50,586 nucleotides of DNA, taken from an uncultured Pelagibacteraceae bacterium. GTDB lineage: Bacteria > Pseudomonadota > Alphaproteobacteria > Pelagibacterales > Pelagibacteraceae. Positions within the stretch are counted from its first letter, which is position 1. Every line of letters starts with the position of its first letter. A model generated the notes under the pieces. That model ran no database searches. It saw only the letters and a list, made by a program, of their open reading frames with translations, and was not told where the DNA came from. The translations under genes were made by a program, and so were the position numbers. The stretch spans positions 1-50,586 of the forward strand of contig CACILF010000007.1 of the NCBI GenBank assembly GCA_902587435.1. The letters are read 5' to 3'. This document shows positions 35,441 through 44,919 of this stretch, piece by piece.

Positions 35441-35785
35441 ATGAGTGATTTAGCAGATAAGAAATGTATTCCTTGCGAAGGAGGTATTCCAAGTTTTGAT
35501 TTAGGTGAAATTCATAAGTATTTAAAAAAAGTTGATGGCTGGGATGTAAAGTCCGATGATGACAAAACTTATTATCTTATTAAGGAATTTAAGTTTAATA
35601 ATTTTTTAGAAAGTCAAAGTTTTATAAATAAAGTAGGAGACATTGCTGAAATAGAAGGTCATCACCCAGATATTTGGTTTGGATGGGGGTATGCTAAAAT
35701 CAAAATATTTACACATGCAATAAATGGTCTTCACGAAAGTGACTTTATACTTGCTGCAAAAATTGATAAAATTTCTAATGTTTGA
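35441..35785 (+). CDS. Pterin-4a-carbinolamine dehydratase family protein
   Basis: The 114-residue protein begins with the CIPCEGG segment seen in bacterial members and has the conserved EGHHPDIWFGWGYAKIKIFTHAINGLHESDF stretch holding the pterin-binding His pair and the last helix. The enzyme recycles 4a-hydroxy-tetrahydropterin; no phenylalanine hydroxylase gene is in the window, so a broader pterin role is possible. A good AAGGA ribosome-binding site lies 5 nt before the ATG. It may be co-transcribed with the tRNA-Gly gene just upstream, and it overlaps purH tail to tail by 11 bases. Confidence 0.9.
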   Translation: MSDLADKKCIPCEGGIPSFDLGEIHKYLKKVDGWDVKSDDDKTYYLIKEFKFNNFLESQSFINKVGDIAEIEGHHPDIWFGWGYAKIKIFTHAINGLHESDFILAAKIDKISNV

Positions 35786-37316
35786 AATGTCTAGTTTTAG
35801 AAAAAACTAATACTGTATTTGTTTTATTTGCAAATTTAATTATCTCTTTATCTCTAATCGAACCTGATGGTTGAATAATAGCCGATACTCCAGATTGAAC
35901 TAATTTTTCTATACCATCCACAAATGGAAAAAAGGCATCCGAAGCTGCTATGATTTCATCTCCTCTTTTTTCATTAAAAAATTTATTCATTTTATTTATT
36001 GCTATTTCACAGCTATCCAATCTACTTGGTTGACCAGATCCAATTCCAATTGTTGAATCTTTATTTGCAATAACAATTGCATTAGATTTTACAAATCTAC
36101 AAACATTAAATGCAAATATTAAATTTTTTAAAGTTTTAAAACTAGGTTTAATTTTAGAAACTACTTTAAAGTTTGACTTTGAAAAAGAAAATGTATCTGC
36201 ATTTTGTAATAGGAAAAAATTGAAATATGAAGATATATTATTTAAATCAGTATTTTCTAGTTTGCTTGAATCAATAATTCTTAAGTTTTTTTTTCTTTTT
36301 AATATTTTTAAGGCATTATTTTCAATTCCTTTACAAATAACTACTTCTAAATATGTTTTTTTTAACTCTAATGCTAAATTATTTTTAATTTTAAAATTAC
36401 ATGCAACGATTCCTCCAAATGCACTTATTGGATCACATGCAAGTGCTTGCTTATAACTTTCCAGTTTATTTTTATTTATTGAGACTCCACATGGATTAGC
36501 ATGCTTAATTATAGTTGTACCAATATTTTTGGGTAATGATTTAGAGATTAAAAGTGCTGAAAATATATCATGATAATTGTTATAACTTAATTTTTTACCA
36601 CTAAGTTGTTTGATGTTTAAATCTTGTTTTAATGAATAAATAGCTGCTTCTTGATGAGGGTTTTCTCCATATCTTAAATTTTCAATAAGATTGCCAAAAA
36701 TTATTTTTTTTTTAGGAAATGATTTTTTAGATTTAGAAATAAAATAATTTGATATTACTGAGTCATAATAAGCAGTTTCAGTAAATGCTATTTCAGACAT
36801 TTTTTGTCTAAAATCTAAAGAAGTTTTACATTTGTTTGAATTTAATTCTTCTATTAAATTAGCATACTGTTCAGTGCTAGTAATTACAGTGACATCATTG
36901 AAATTTTTAGCAGCAGCTCGAACCATTGTGGGTCCTCCAATATCAATATTTTCAATTATATTTTTATGATTATTTTTATTTTCTAAAATTTTTTCAAAAG
37001 GATAAAAATTTACAATAACAAGATCAATTTCTTGAAAATTATTTTTTTTTAAGTCTCTTGTATGAGATTTTTTTTTTCTTATACTCAAAATTCCAGCATG
37101 AATTTTGGGATGTAGAGTCTTGACTCTTCCATCTAATATTTCTTTTGAACCAGTATATTTTGATGCTTCTATGCAATTATAGCCCAGTTTTTTTATTTCT
37201 TTAAAAGTCCCTCCTGAGCTAATAATTTGGATTTTATGTTTATATAGATTTTTTAAAAGTAAGTTCAATTTTTTTTTATCGTGAACTGAAATTAATGCTG
37301 TTTTAATTTTTTTCAT
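35775..37316 (-). CDS. purH: Bifunctional AICAR transformylase/IMP cyclohydrolase
   Basis: The 513-residue enzyme catalyses the last two steps of purine synthesis. The N-terminal IMP cyclohydrolase domain shows ALISVHDKK, ISSGGTFKEI and GRVKTLHPKIHAGIL. The C-terminal transformylase domain has LRYGENPHQ and KHANPCGVSI, which holds the catalytic Lys-His, and ends with GDEIIAASDAFFPFVDGIE. Length is standard. It overlaps the upstream heparinase-like gene by one base, an arrangement seen in many Alphaproteobacteria. Confidence 0.97.
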   Translation of the reverse strand: MKKIKTALISVHDKKKLNLLLKNLYKHKIQIISSGGTFKEIKKLGYNCIEASKYTGSKEILDGRVKTLHPKIHAGILSIRKKKSHTRDLKKNNFQEIDLVIVNFYPFEKILENKNNHKNIIENIDIGGPTMVRAAAKNFNDVTVITSTEQYANLIEELNSNKCKTSLDFRQKMSEIAFTETAYYDSVISNYFISKSKKSFPKKKIIFGNLIENLRYGENPHQEAAIYSLKQDLNIKQLSGKKLSYNNYHDIFSALLISKSLPKNIGTTIIKHANPCGVSINKNKLESYKQALACDPISAFGGIVACNFKIKNNLALELKKTYLEVVICKGIENNALKILKRKKNLRIIDSSKLENTDLNNISSYFNFFLLQNADTFSFSKSNFKVVSKIKPSFKTLKNLIFAFNVCRFVKSNAIVIANKDSTIGIGSGQPSRLDSCEIAINKMNKFFNEKRGDEIIAASDAFFPFVDGIEKLVQSGVSAIIQPSGSIRDKEIIKFANKTNTVLVFSKTRHFKH

Positions 37317-38944
37317 TAAACTTTAATTATTTCCCATATAATTTCCTGATTTTCATTTTGAGTTAATCCCGAAATAAATATATTTTGATTTTCAAGAAAA
37401 GAGTTTTTTTTACCGAAATATAAACCAGTTTCAACATCAATTTTATGATCTTTACATAAAAATTTCCATCCAGAATTTTCTAATTCAATGAGAATTGATT
37501 TACCGTCTTGGGTTTTTGTTATTTTAACTCCAGGTTCAAAATGAAATCGAATTTCAAAATTTGAACTTTTAAACTTTTTATTCTTAATTAAATTATCTTT
37601 TCCAATAAATTTATTTTTTTCTACGAAAAATTCTATTTCTCTTTGATGAATTACTCCATATTTTCTTAAGTAACCATCGTGAGATCCTGAGATATTCCAA
37701 TATTTTTTTTCAGATACAATATTTTTTTTTATAACTTTTATCTCTTCATCAACTTTGAAAATACCATCAGTATCTTTTTTCATTTTACATGAAGATCTGT
37801 TATCTAAAACAAGAGTAGAATGTGTTGCAGTTGATTTAGAGATGGAATTAAGTTGATGTTTATAATTTTGGAAATAACCACAATTAGAAATTAATTTACA
37901 ATTATTAAAAAAAATTTCAAAAGATAAAGCCCCAGACTGATAATCACTACTAAATTTTTTTTGAGGAGAAGATCCTAGATCAACTGAAAGAATAACATTT
38001 TTGTTTTTTAAAATAACATATCCTCCATTTTCATTACCTTCATTTTTAAATTTGTAGTTGTGAAAATTTAAATATTTATCAAAATCAGCATTTGAATCTA
38101 TATGGTTTCCGTTAAATAATAAGTTCTGATTAGTATTCTGCCAGATAAAGTTATAATTTTGTCCTGAGAAAAAAATTATTTCATTCAAATATTCTGGAAT
38201 TTCATTTTGAGATTCTTTGAGCCATTCTCTTATTAAAATAAAATATTTTAAATAAAATGTAAGTTGCCTGAAGTTTCTTGATTTTGGAAAATTTTGTACA
38301 TCAAAAGAAGAGTTTATAATTTGTTTTAAAAGATTTAGTCCATAATCTAAGTATTTTTCATCTTTATACGAAAGTCCTGATAGTATAATTGAAGCACAAC
38401 CAATCATTTTATCATTTACCCATTTAGATCTATTTATTTCATTAATTAAATGGTTAACCTGTTTTTTTATATTGCTATTAAATTTCTCTTTATAAATTTC
38501 ATCACTATCATCATAACTTAGTTTTGAATTTGATATCCAAGCTATGACTCTTTTTGATAAAGTATCTATTTCCCAACTTTTAAAATTATATTTCTGGTTA
38601 TTATCAATCCAATTTAAAATAATTGATTGAGTAATTTTTTTTGAAGATTTTAAATCAATTGTAAATAACCAAAAAAAACTATGAAGTTTTTTATAATCAA
38701 TTTCTTTTATCTTTTCGTCGCTCCAAACAGAATTTAAGTAAAAATTTTCAATATTATTTTTTTTTTTGTCGTATTTTATCAAGCAATCAAGCAGATTTGG
38801 ACTAGGTTTGTATTCGATAAGTTTATCATCAATTCTAGATATTTTCTTATTATAAATTCTAGAACTCAAATAAACTTTTCTTATTTGATTTGATGAGTAA
38901 TTAAAAAATTCACTAATAAAATTCAAAGAATTTTTTAAAATCAT
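37316..38944 (-). CDS. Heparinase II/III-like family protein
   Basis: The 542-residue protein has an N-terminal alpha-helical toroid-like half with several Trp-rich motifs (SWEIDTLSKRVIAWI, HSFFWLFTIDL) and a C-terminal beta-rich half that includes GGYVILKNKNVILSVDLGSS and ATHSTLVLDNRSS, matching the heparinase II/III C-terminal domain. No signal peptide is visible, so a cytoplasmic or unusual location is implied. The substrate is unknown; members next to purH are widespread in Alphaproteobacteria and may act on an endogenous uronic-acid polymer. It follows rpe by 4 bp. Confidence 0.82.
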   Translation of the reverse strand: MILKNSLNFISEFFNYSSNQIRKVYLSSRIYNKKISRIDDKLIEYKPSPNLLDCLIKYDKKKNNIENFYLNSVWSDEKIKEIDYKKLHSFFWLFTIDLKSSKKITQSIILNWIDNNQKYNFKSWEIDTLSKRVIAWISNSKLSYDDSDEIYKEKFNSNIKKQVNHLINEINRSKWVNDKMIGCASIILSGLSYKDEKYLDYGLNLLKQIINSSFDVQNFPKSRNFRQLTFYLKYFILIREWLKESQNEIPEYLNEIIFFSGQNYNFIWQNTNQNLLFNGNHIDSNADFDKYLNFHNYKFKNEGNENGGYVILKNKNVILSVDLGSSPQKKFSSDYQSGALSFEIFFNNCKLISNCGYFQNYKHQLNSISKSTATHSTLVLDNRSSCKMKKDTDGIFKVDEEIKVIKKNIVSEKKYWNISGSHDGYLRKYGVIHQREIEFFVEKNKFIGKDNLIKNKKFKSSNFEIRFHFEPGVKITKTQDGKSILIELENSGWKFLCKDHKIDVETGLYFGKKNSFLENQNIFISGLTQNENQEIIWEIIKV

Positions 38945-38948
38945 TTAT

Positions 38949-39608
38949 TTATTCTAATTTCAGAGAATCAATATTCTTTTTTATATTGCCATTATTTTCT
39001 TTAAAAATAGTTGTTCCCGAAACTAAAATATTAGCCCCTGCCTCAATTACTATTTTACTATTTTCAAAATTAATACCACCATCAACTTCAATATCGAAAT
39101 TGAGCTTTTTTTCATCTCTAATTTTCTTTAAATTTTTAATTTTTTCTACAACTTCGGGCATAAATTTTTGACCACCAAATCCTGGAAAAACACTCATGAT
39201 TAAAACTAGATCTATTTTATCTAAGATATTTTCAATAATATTTAATTTAGTATCCGGATTTAAAGAAACTCCAACTTTTTTATTTAGCTTTCTAATATGA
39301 TCAATTGAATCTATTAAATTATCTGTTGCCTCTGGGTGTATTGTAATTATATCAGCTCCTGCTTTTGAATAATCTTCAATATATTTATGTACTGGAGATA
39401 TCATCAAATGAACATCAAAAGGTAGCTTTGTACAATTACGTAATCTTTTAATTACAGGCGGACCAATTGTAAGATTGGGAACAAAATGACCATCCATAAC
39501 ATCTACATGAATCATATCGGCCCCACCTTCTTCCAATCTTTTTATTTCATTTCCTAACTGACTGAAATCAGCCGATAGAATTGATGGTGAAATTTGTATT
39601 TTTTTCAT
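38949..39608 (-). CDS. rpe: Ribulose-phosphate 3-epimerase
   Basis: The 219-residue TIM barrel interconverts ribulose 5-phosphate and xylulose 5-phosphate. Catalytic and metal-binding residues are visible in ISPSILSADFSQLG, IHVDVMDGHFVPNLTIGPPV, FDVHLMI, LIMSVFPGFGGQKF and EVDGGINFEN. It heads the rpe-heparinase-purH leftward series. Confidence 0.97.
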   Translation of the reverse strand: MKKIQISPSILSADFSQLGNEIKRLEEGGADMIHVDVMDGHFVPNLTIGPPVIKRLRNCTKLPFDVHLMISPVHKYIEDYSKAGADIITIHPEATDNLIDSIDHIRKLNKKVGVSLNPDTKLNIIENILDKIDLVLIMSVFPGFGGQKFMPEVVEKIKNLKKIRDEKKLNFDIEVDGGINFENSKIVIEAGANILVSGTTIFKENNGNIKKNIDSLKLE

Positions 39609-39636
39609 TGATAGCTAGATTTACTAGTATCAATTT

Positions 39637-39993
39637 TTAAAATTTAATTGAATTAAAAAATTGATAAATTTGTCTTGAAATTTCACTTTCTAAAGGAAAA
39701 GACAACATGCCCATTACAGAATAACCCAAAATCCATGGCATTAAGTAAAATCTTATCATAAAGAAAAACCAAGCCACATATAAAGGTACTAAAGGCTGTA
39801 TTATAAATGAAGGGGTTATGGGTTTAAAAATATAAATTAATGGATTAGTGAATTTAACAAACACTCTCATAAAAAAAAAATGAGAGTCTTCTCTTTGAAA
39901 AATGTTCATCGCAACTCTTCCAATCAAGGTCCACATGATTATTCCAAGAATATAATCAATTATATAGACTAGAGGATGAAAATTAGCAGACAT
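39637..39993 (-). CDS. Small YggT-like integral membrane protein
   Basis: The 118-residue protein has two to three hydrophobic helices. The central FTNPLIYIFKPITPSFIIQPLVPLYVAW (read in parts) resembles the YggT family core, in which a DP-ll-P-Rr-i-P segment leads into a second hydrophobic pair. Function is unknown. A typical YggT is encoded elsewhere in the window (49182-49475). It stands alone between rpe and the symporter terminator. Confidence 0.5.
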   Translation of the reverse strand: MSANFHPLVYIIDYILGIIMWTLIGRVAMNIFQREDSHFFFMRVFVKFTNPLIYIFKPITPSFIIQPLVPLYVAWFFFMIRFYLMPWILGYSVMGMLSFPLESEISRQIYQFFNSIKF

Positions 39994-40026
39994 TGTGAAA
40001 TTTATATTTTAAAAAGTTAGAAATTA

Positions 40027-40052
40027 AAAGGGGCGAAATTAATCGCCCCTTT
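40027..40052 (-). terminator. Terminator of the symporter operon
   Basis: AAAGGGGCGA (40027-40036) and TCGCCCCTTT (40043-40052) form a perfect 10-bp stem with a 6-nt AATTAA loop, 10 bp beyond the symporter stop codon. On the minus strand it is followed by TTTAATTTCT, a moderate T tract. It is one of only two strong intrinsic terminators seen; both follow genes that appear highly expressed. Confidence 0.85.
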
Positions 40053-40062
40053 AAAAGATTAT

Positions 40063-41880
40063 TTAGTGTTTGCCAAGGATCGATTTACCAGCTGGTACTC
40101 GAACCTCATCAACCATTTTTTGCGTAGCAGCATCAGGCTCTGAAGTAATTAAACTTACCACAACCATAGATACTAAGCTGACAGCTGAACCGAAGATACC
40201 AAAGGTTAACTGTGTAATACCTAAGAATCCACTTCCACCATTTCGTACCCAAATTAGGTAACCCATACCAGAAGCAAGACCTAAAGCCATACCAGCTATA
40301 GCACCTTCTCTGTTAGCTCTCTTCCACCATACACCAAGTACAAGTGGGAAGAATAATCCAGACATCGCAAAGTCAAAAGCCCAAATTACTGAACCCAAGA
40401 TACCTTGGATCTCCATTGCTGCAATAGTTGCTCCAGCAAAACCAATTACTACAAGTAATACCCTTGCAACAACTAGTCTTTTTGCAGTTTCTGCTTTTGG
40501 ATCAATGATCTTGTAGTACAAGTCATGAGACAAAGCATTTGCAATCGCTAGAATTAAACCATCGGCTGTTGACATGGCAGCTGCCATACCTCCAGCAGCA
40601 ACTAGACCTGAGATTACATATGGTAATCCAGCAATTTCCGGAGTTGCTAGAACAACGGCTTTACCACCCATGAAAAACTCATTTAATTCAAGAGTTCCAT
40701 TTCCGTTAAAGTCGCTTACAAACATTAAGTTTGCTTGGTTCCAGTTTTGATACCAATCTATCGCTTGAACTTCACTTATCGATTTACCAATAATTCCAGT
40801 CGCTAAGTTAGGATCTATCAATGACAATTTAGATAGTGTCGCTAACATTGGAGCAGAAGAATAAAGTAGGAAGATAAAGAATAAAGACCAACCTACTGAT
40901 TTTCTAGCTGCTTTTACACTTGGAGTAGTAAAATATCTCATCATCACGTGAGGCAATGAAGCTGTTCCCATCATCATCGCTAGTGCTAATGAAATAAATG
41001 CCCAAGGTGTAGCGTTAACCGCTGAGTGAGCTTTAGTTATACCTGCTAAACCTTTTGGTACAGTTGCTAAATCAGCTGCAGAGTTTGTTACTGTTCCTAA
41101 ACCAAATTGGGCTTCAAGATCAGCAATTCTCGCAACTTCATCAGCCAACATAAAGTGTGGGAAGAAACCCGCACCCATTTTGTTACTGATCCAAAATACT
41201 GGAAGCAAGTAAGCTATTATCAGTACAATATATTGTGCAACCTGTGTCCAAGTTACCCCTCTCATACCACCTAACATTGAACATAGTAATATACTTACTA
41301 ATCCAACATAAACCGCGTATTGGAATGGGATATCTAAAGCAACAGATGCAATAGTACCTGTAGCGTTAATTTGTGCAGTTACATATGTAAATGAAGCAAC
41401 AGTTAAGACCACTACTGCTAGAAATCTACTTAAATTACCACCGTATCTTGTACCAATAAAATCTGGAACTGTGTAACAGCCAAATTTTCTTAGGTATGGT
41501 GCTAATAAAGATGCAACTAATACGTATCCACCAGTCCAACCTACAAGTAGTGCCATATAACCGTAACCTTTAAAGTAAATACCACCTGCCATTGCAACGA
41601 ACGATGCACCAGACATCCAGTCTGCGGCAGTCGCCATTCCATTGAACACGGTCGGTACTTGTCTTCCAGCTACGTAATAAGCATCAGCTTGTGCTGTACG
41701 TGATAGATAACCAATTATAGCGTAGATGGCTACAGTAAAAGCAACGAATGCAATTCCTATTGCTTTTGCTGACATACCCATCTGTTCGCCAATTGCCATA
41801 ATGATTATGAAAGCTAAAAATCCACCTGTGTAGATTCCATAAACTTTAGGCAAATTATCTATAAAATTACCTTTAATCAT
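40063..41880 (-). CDS. Sodium:solute symporter large subunit (VC_2705/ActP-like, probable acetate or carboxylate uptake)
   Basis: The 605-residue protein has about 13 membrane segments and the SSS-family signatures: GRQVPTVFNGMATAADWMSGASFVAMAG and the conserved Gly-rich GLVAAGGMAAAMSTADGLILAIANALSHD segment. Together with the DUF4212 subunit it fits the two-component Na+/solute type. Residues 390-401 in a loop read DFNGNGTLELNE, an exact EF-hand calcium-loop pattern (see findings). Coding DNA is richer in G+C than its surroundings, like the porin, suggesting strong expression. Nearness to acs favours acetate or another short carboxylate, but substrate is inference. Confidence 0.85.
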   Translation of the reverse strand: MIKGNFIDNLPKVYGIYTGGFLAFIIIMAIGEQMGMSAKAIGIAFVAFTVAIYAIIGYLSRTAQADAYYVAGRQVPTVFNGMATAADWMSGASFVAMAGGIYFKGYGYMALLVGWTGGYVLVASLLAPYLRKFGCYTVPDFIGTRYGGNLSRFLAVVVLTVASFTYVTAQINATGTIASVALDIPFQYAVYVGLVSILLCSMLGGMRGVTWTQVAQYIVLIIAYLLPVFWISNKMGAGFFPHFMLADEVARIADLEAQFGLGTVTNSAADLATVPKGLAGITKAHSAVNATPWAFISLALAMMMGTASLPHVMMRYFTTPSVKAARKSVGWSLFFIFLLYSSAPMLATLSKLSLIDPNLATGIIGKSISEVQAIDWYQNWNQANLMFVSDFNGNGTLELNEFFMGGKAVVLATPEIAGLPYVISGLVAAGGMAAAMSTADGLILAIANALSHDLYYKIIDPKAETAKRLVVARVLLVVIGFAGATIAAMEIQGILGSVIWAFDFAMSGLFFPLVLGVWWKRANREGAIAGMALGLASGMGYLIWVRNGGSGFLGITQLTFGIFGSAVSLVSMVVVSLITSEPDAATQKMVDEVRVPAGKSILGKH

Positions 41881-42140
41881 TAATCATCTCCTTTTTCACT
41901 GAAGCCGAACTCTTCATCGATTTTTTCTTGTCTGTTCGCAAACCAGAAAATTAGGATTACAAAAATTCCAAGAGACCCCTGACAAGTAAACCAATATGTC
42001 AGTGGATAACCGAAGGGTCCACCAACGGACTCCATTTCAGCGCCAAAAAGGAAGATGCCAATTGAGAATACAAACCAAATTGCTAATGTAACCATTAACA
42101 ATCCTCTGGTTTTTTCCCAGTGTTGTGCTTGTTTTGACAT
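41880..42140 (-). CDS. Sodium:solute symporter small subunit (DUF4212)
   Basis: The 86-residue protein has two membrane helices (LLMVTLAIWFVFSIGIFLFGAEM and LTYWFTCQGSLGIFVILIFWF, given here in full only to about 20 residues each by position 14-36 and 49-70) and an acidic C-terminal tail. This is the DUF4212 family, always next to a VC_2705-type symporter. A strong ribosome-binding site, AGAGGAG, lies before the ATG. It overlaps the large-subunit gene by one base (TAATG), consistent with fixed stoichiometry. Confidence 0.88.
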   Translation of the reverse strand: MSKQAQHWEKTRGLLMVTLAIWFVFSIGIFLFGAEMESVGGPFGYPLTYWFTCQGSLGIFVILIFWFANRQEKIDEEFGFSEKGDD

Positions 42141-42265
42141 TTTTATCTCTCCTCTTTTAGTTATAACTGGCGGAAACCATAACCATTATGAAAGAGATTT
42201 AAAGTATTAAAATTGTTAATATTAGTGGAGTTTTTAGGGTATAAATTAAACAAATAGCTATTTTT

Positions 42266-42889
42266 ATGGCAAAATACAAATTAACTTGGAAAGATCTTAC
42301 TTGGAAAGATTTTAAGATTTATCTTTTTTCACTTTTTAAAGCCTTCATACCAAAGACAAAAATAAGTAATTTAGATGAGTTAGAGGATTTCATACAATCC
42401 AAATCAGCCTGGGTTACCCAAGTTACACTTTATGGCTATTTAAAAACTAGAATGGGAACAAGATATGTTCTTCATTTTGAAAATGATGAGTTTATGGCAT
42501 CTGTAAATTTAGCTAAGTGGAATATTTATGCCGTTGCTATTCAAGATCTGACATTTTTTACATTTTCTTATTTAAATAATAATTTGAATTATCAAGATGT
42601 TGATAAAGCTAAAGAAATTTTTTTAAAAATTCTAGATGATGAAACTACGAATAAAATGCCACTAGATATTATTGAGGAAGCAAAAAATAATTTTAATGAA
42701 AGATTACAAAACATTAATTGGAAAACTTATTATAATGACCTTCCATTTAATCCTAGTGCACTATCATTATACAAATGGGCTCCTATAGCTGATGAATTAA
42801 AAGAGCTTGATCGTAAGATTGTTTTAAACTCAGTAATTTTAAAGTGGGATATTGTTAAAAAAGAATTTAACGAAAGAATAAAGTTCTAA
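42266..42889 (+). CDS. Conserved-looking protein of unknown function
   Basis: I do not recognise this 207-residue protein. It has no signal peptide or membrane helix. The N-terminus has a small internal duplication (LTWKD twice in residues 5-14). The middle is aromatic and beta-like ([22 protein letters not shown]) and the second half helical and charged, with a [12 protein letters not shown] segment. It diverges from the symporter operon by 125 bp and converges with acs, overlapping it by 4 bases. Being between two acetate-use genes it may belong to the same process, but that is guilt by position only. Confidence 0.7.
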   Translation: MAKYKLTWKDLTWKDFKIYLFSLFKAFIPKTKISNLDELEDFIQSKSAWVTQVTLYGYLKTRMGTRYVLHFENDEFMASVNLAKWNIYAVAIQDLTFFTFSYLNNNLNYQDVDKAKEIFLKILDDETTNKMPLDIIEEAKNNFNERLQNINWKTYYNDLPFNPSALSLYKWAPIADELKELDRKIVLNSVILKWDIVKKEFNERIKF

Positions 42890-44913
42890 GTATTTTTCCT
42901 ATTATCAACTAGACTTTTAACTACGCTTGGATCGGCTAAAGTTGTTGTATCTCCAAGTTGTTCATGTTCATTAGCAGCTATCTTTCTTAAAATTCTTCTC
43001 ATTATTTTTCCAGATCTTGTTTTTGGTAGTCCAGGTGCAAACTGAATAAAATCAGGAGTAGCAATCACACCAATTTGTTTTCTTACCCATAGTTTTAATT
43101 CTCTTTCCAAATCTCCACTAGGCTCTTCTCCTACATTTAAAGTTACATAACAATATAATCCATTTCCTTTTATATCATGAGGACATCCAACTACTGCAGC
43201 TTCTGCAACTTTTGAATGAGCAACAAAGGCACTCTCTACTTCTGCAGTTCCTAAATTATGTCCTGACACAATAATAACATCATCCACTCTTCCAGTTATC
43301 CAATAGTAACCATCTTTATCTCTTTTACACCCGTCTCCAGTAAAATATTTTCCATCGAACTGAGAAAAATATGTTTCTATAAATCTGGGGTGATCTCCAT
43401 ACACTGATCTCATTTGACCTGGCCAAGATTGAGCTATACATAACCTTCCTTGTGCCTCTCCTTTTAGAACTTTGCCATCTTTATCAACTATTTCTGGCTT
43501 GATTCCGTAAAAAGGTTTTGTTGCAGACCCAGGTTTTAAATCTATTGCTCCAGTTTGTGGACTAATTAATATTCCACCTGTTTCAGTTTGCCACCAAGTA
43601 TCAACAATAGGGCATCTGGAGTCTCCCACAGTCTTAAAATACCATTGCCAGGCTTCAGGATTTATTGGTTCACCAACAGTTCCAAGTAATTTAAGACTTT
43701 TTCTTGATGTTTTCTTTACAGGAGCATCTCCTTCTCTCATCATTGCTCTTATTGCAGTTGGAGCGGTATAAAAAATATTTACCTTATGCTTATCTACTAT
43801 TTGCCACCATCTGGACCAGTCTGGATAATTTGGAATACCTTCAGACATAATTGTTGTTGCTCCATTTGAAAGAGGTCCATAAATAATATAACTGTGGCCT
43901 GTGACCCAGCCAATATCAGCAGTGCACCAATATATATCCTTTGGTTTATAATTAAAAATATACTGATGAGTCATTGAAGCATAAACCATATAACCACCAG
44001 TCGTGTGCAAAACTCCTTTTGGCTTTCCTGTAGATCCAGAAGTATATAAAATAAATAATGGATCTTCTGCATTCATTTCTTCAGGTTCACAACTTTTCGA
44101 AGCTTTTTTGGTAATATCGTGATACCAAACATCTCTACTCTCATCCCAATTAATTCTGTTTCCAGTTCGTTTTACCACAATACACTTCTTAACATTTGGA
44201 CAATTCAAAAGAGCTTCATCAACTTTCACTTTTAAGTCTATAATTTTTCCGCCTCTCACACCTTCATCGGCAGTAATAACGTAGTCAGATTTACAATCAT
44301 TAATTCTCCCAGATATACTATCAGCTGAAAAGCCTCCAAAAATAATTGAATGAACCGCTCCTATTCTAGCACATGCTAGCATTGTATATGCCAACTCAGG
44401 TATCATTGTTAAATAAATTGTAACTCTATCTCCTTTTTTTACACCTATTTCTTTTAAACCATTTGCTGCTTTTGAAACTTCTTGATGTAATTGTTTGTAG
44501 CTAATTTTTTTTTGAACTTTTGGATCATCCCCAACCCATATTATTGCAGTTTTATCTTTATTTCTCTTTAAATGACGATCAATACAATTATAAGAAGCAT
44601 TTAAAGTTCCATCGTAAAACCATTTAATATGAACATCTGTCTTACTATATTTATAATCTTTAATTTTTGTATATGGTTTGATCCAAGTAATTCTCTTACC
44701 TTCTTTTCTCCAAAAATTATCGTTGTTTTTTAATGATTCTGAATATTTCTTTTGGTATCCTGATTTGTTTACTGTGGCCTTTTTTATCCAATCACTTTTT
44801 GTTTTATAAATTAATTCGGAATTTTTACTTTTTTCAAATTTATTTTTTTTAAATCTTTTTTTTCTTTTAATTTTTTTTCTTTTAATTTTTTTTCTTTTTT
44901 TCTTTTTTGGCAT
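42886..44913 (-). CDS. acs: Acetyl-CoA synthetase (AMP-forming) with polybasic N-terminal extension
   Basis: The 675-residue enzyme makes acetyl-CoA from acetate, ATP and CoA through an acetyl-adenylate. Adenylation motifs are clear: [48 protein letters not shown] and the C-terminal [11 protein letters not shown] whose Lys 636 is the residue that other bacteria acetylate to switch the enzyme off. Normal Acs homology starts at about residue 31. Before it lies a tail in which 19 of the first 26 residues are Lys or Arg. No alternative ATG, GTG or TTG removes it. It is the last gene of a tsaD-EVE-acs leftward series. Confidence 0.95.
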   Translation of the reverse strand: MPKKKKRKKIKRKKIKRKKRFKKNKFEKSKNSELIYKTKSDWIKKATVNKSGYQKKYSESLKNNDNFWRKEGKRITWIKPYTKIKDYKYSKTDVHIKWFYDGTLNASYNCIDRHLKRNKDKTAIIWVGDDPKVQKKISYKQLHQEVSKAANGLKEIGVKKGDRVTIYLTMIPELAYTMLACARIGAVHSIIFGGFSADSISGRINDCKSDYVITADEGVRGGKIIDLKVKVDEALLNCPNVKKCIVVKRTGNRINWDESRDVWYHDITKKASKSCEPEEMNAEDPLFILYTSGSTGKPKGVLHTTGGYMVYASMTHQYIFNYKPKDIYWCTADIGWVTGHSYIIYGPLSNGATTIMSEGIPNYPDWSRWWQIVDKHKVNIFYTAPTAIRAMMREGDAPVKKTSRKSLKLLGTVGEPINPEAWQWYFKTVGDSRCPIVDTWWQTETGGILISPQTGAIDLKPGSATKPFYGIKPEIVDKDGKVLKGEAQGRLCIAQSWPGQMRSVYGDHPRFIETYFSQFDGKYFTGDGCKRDKDGYYWITGRVDDVIIVSGHNLGTAEVESAFVAHSKVAEAAVVGCPHDIKGNGLYCYVTLNVGEEPSGDLERELKLWVRKQIGVIATPDFIQFAPGLPKTRSGKIMRRILRKIAANEHEQLGDTTTLADPSVVKSLVDNRKNT

Positions 44914-44919
44914 AAAGAT

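Noticed and set aside
36220-36456. Antisense open frame within purH, and similar frames opposite mnmE, rho, ftsK, hslU and rsmG
   Set aside because: All are shadows of well-conserved genes on the other strand and show Phe/Leu/Ser-rich translation typical of antisense AT-rich DNA.
42266-42320. LTWKD duplication as a tandem repeat element
   Set aside because: Only two copies of a 15-bp unit in a coding sequence; no sign of a mobile or variable repeat.
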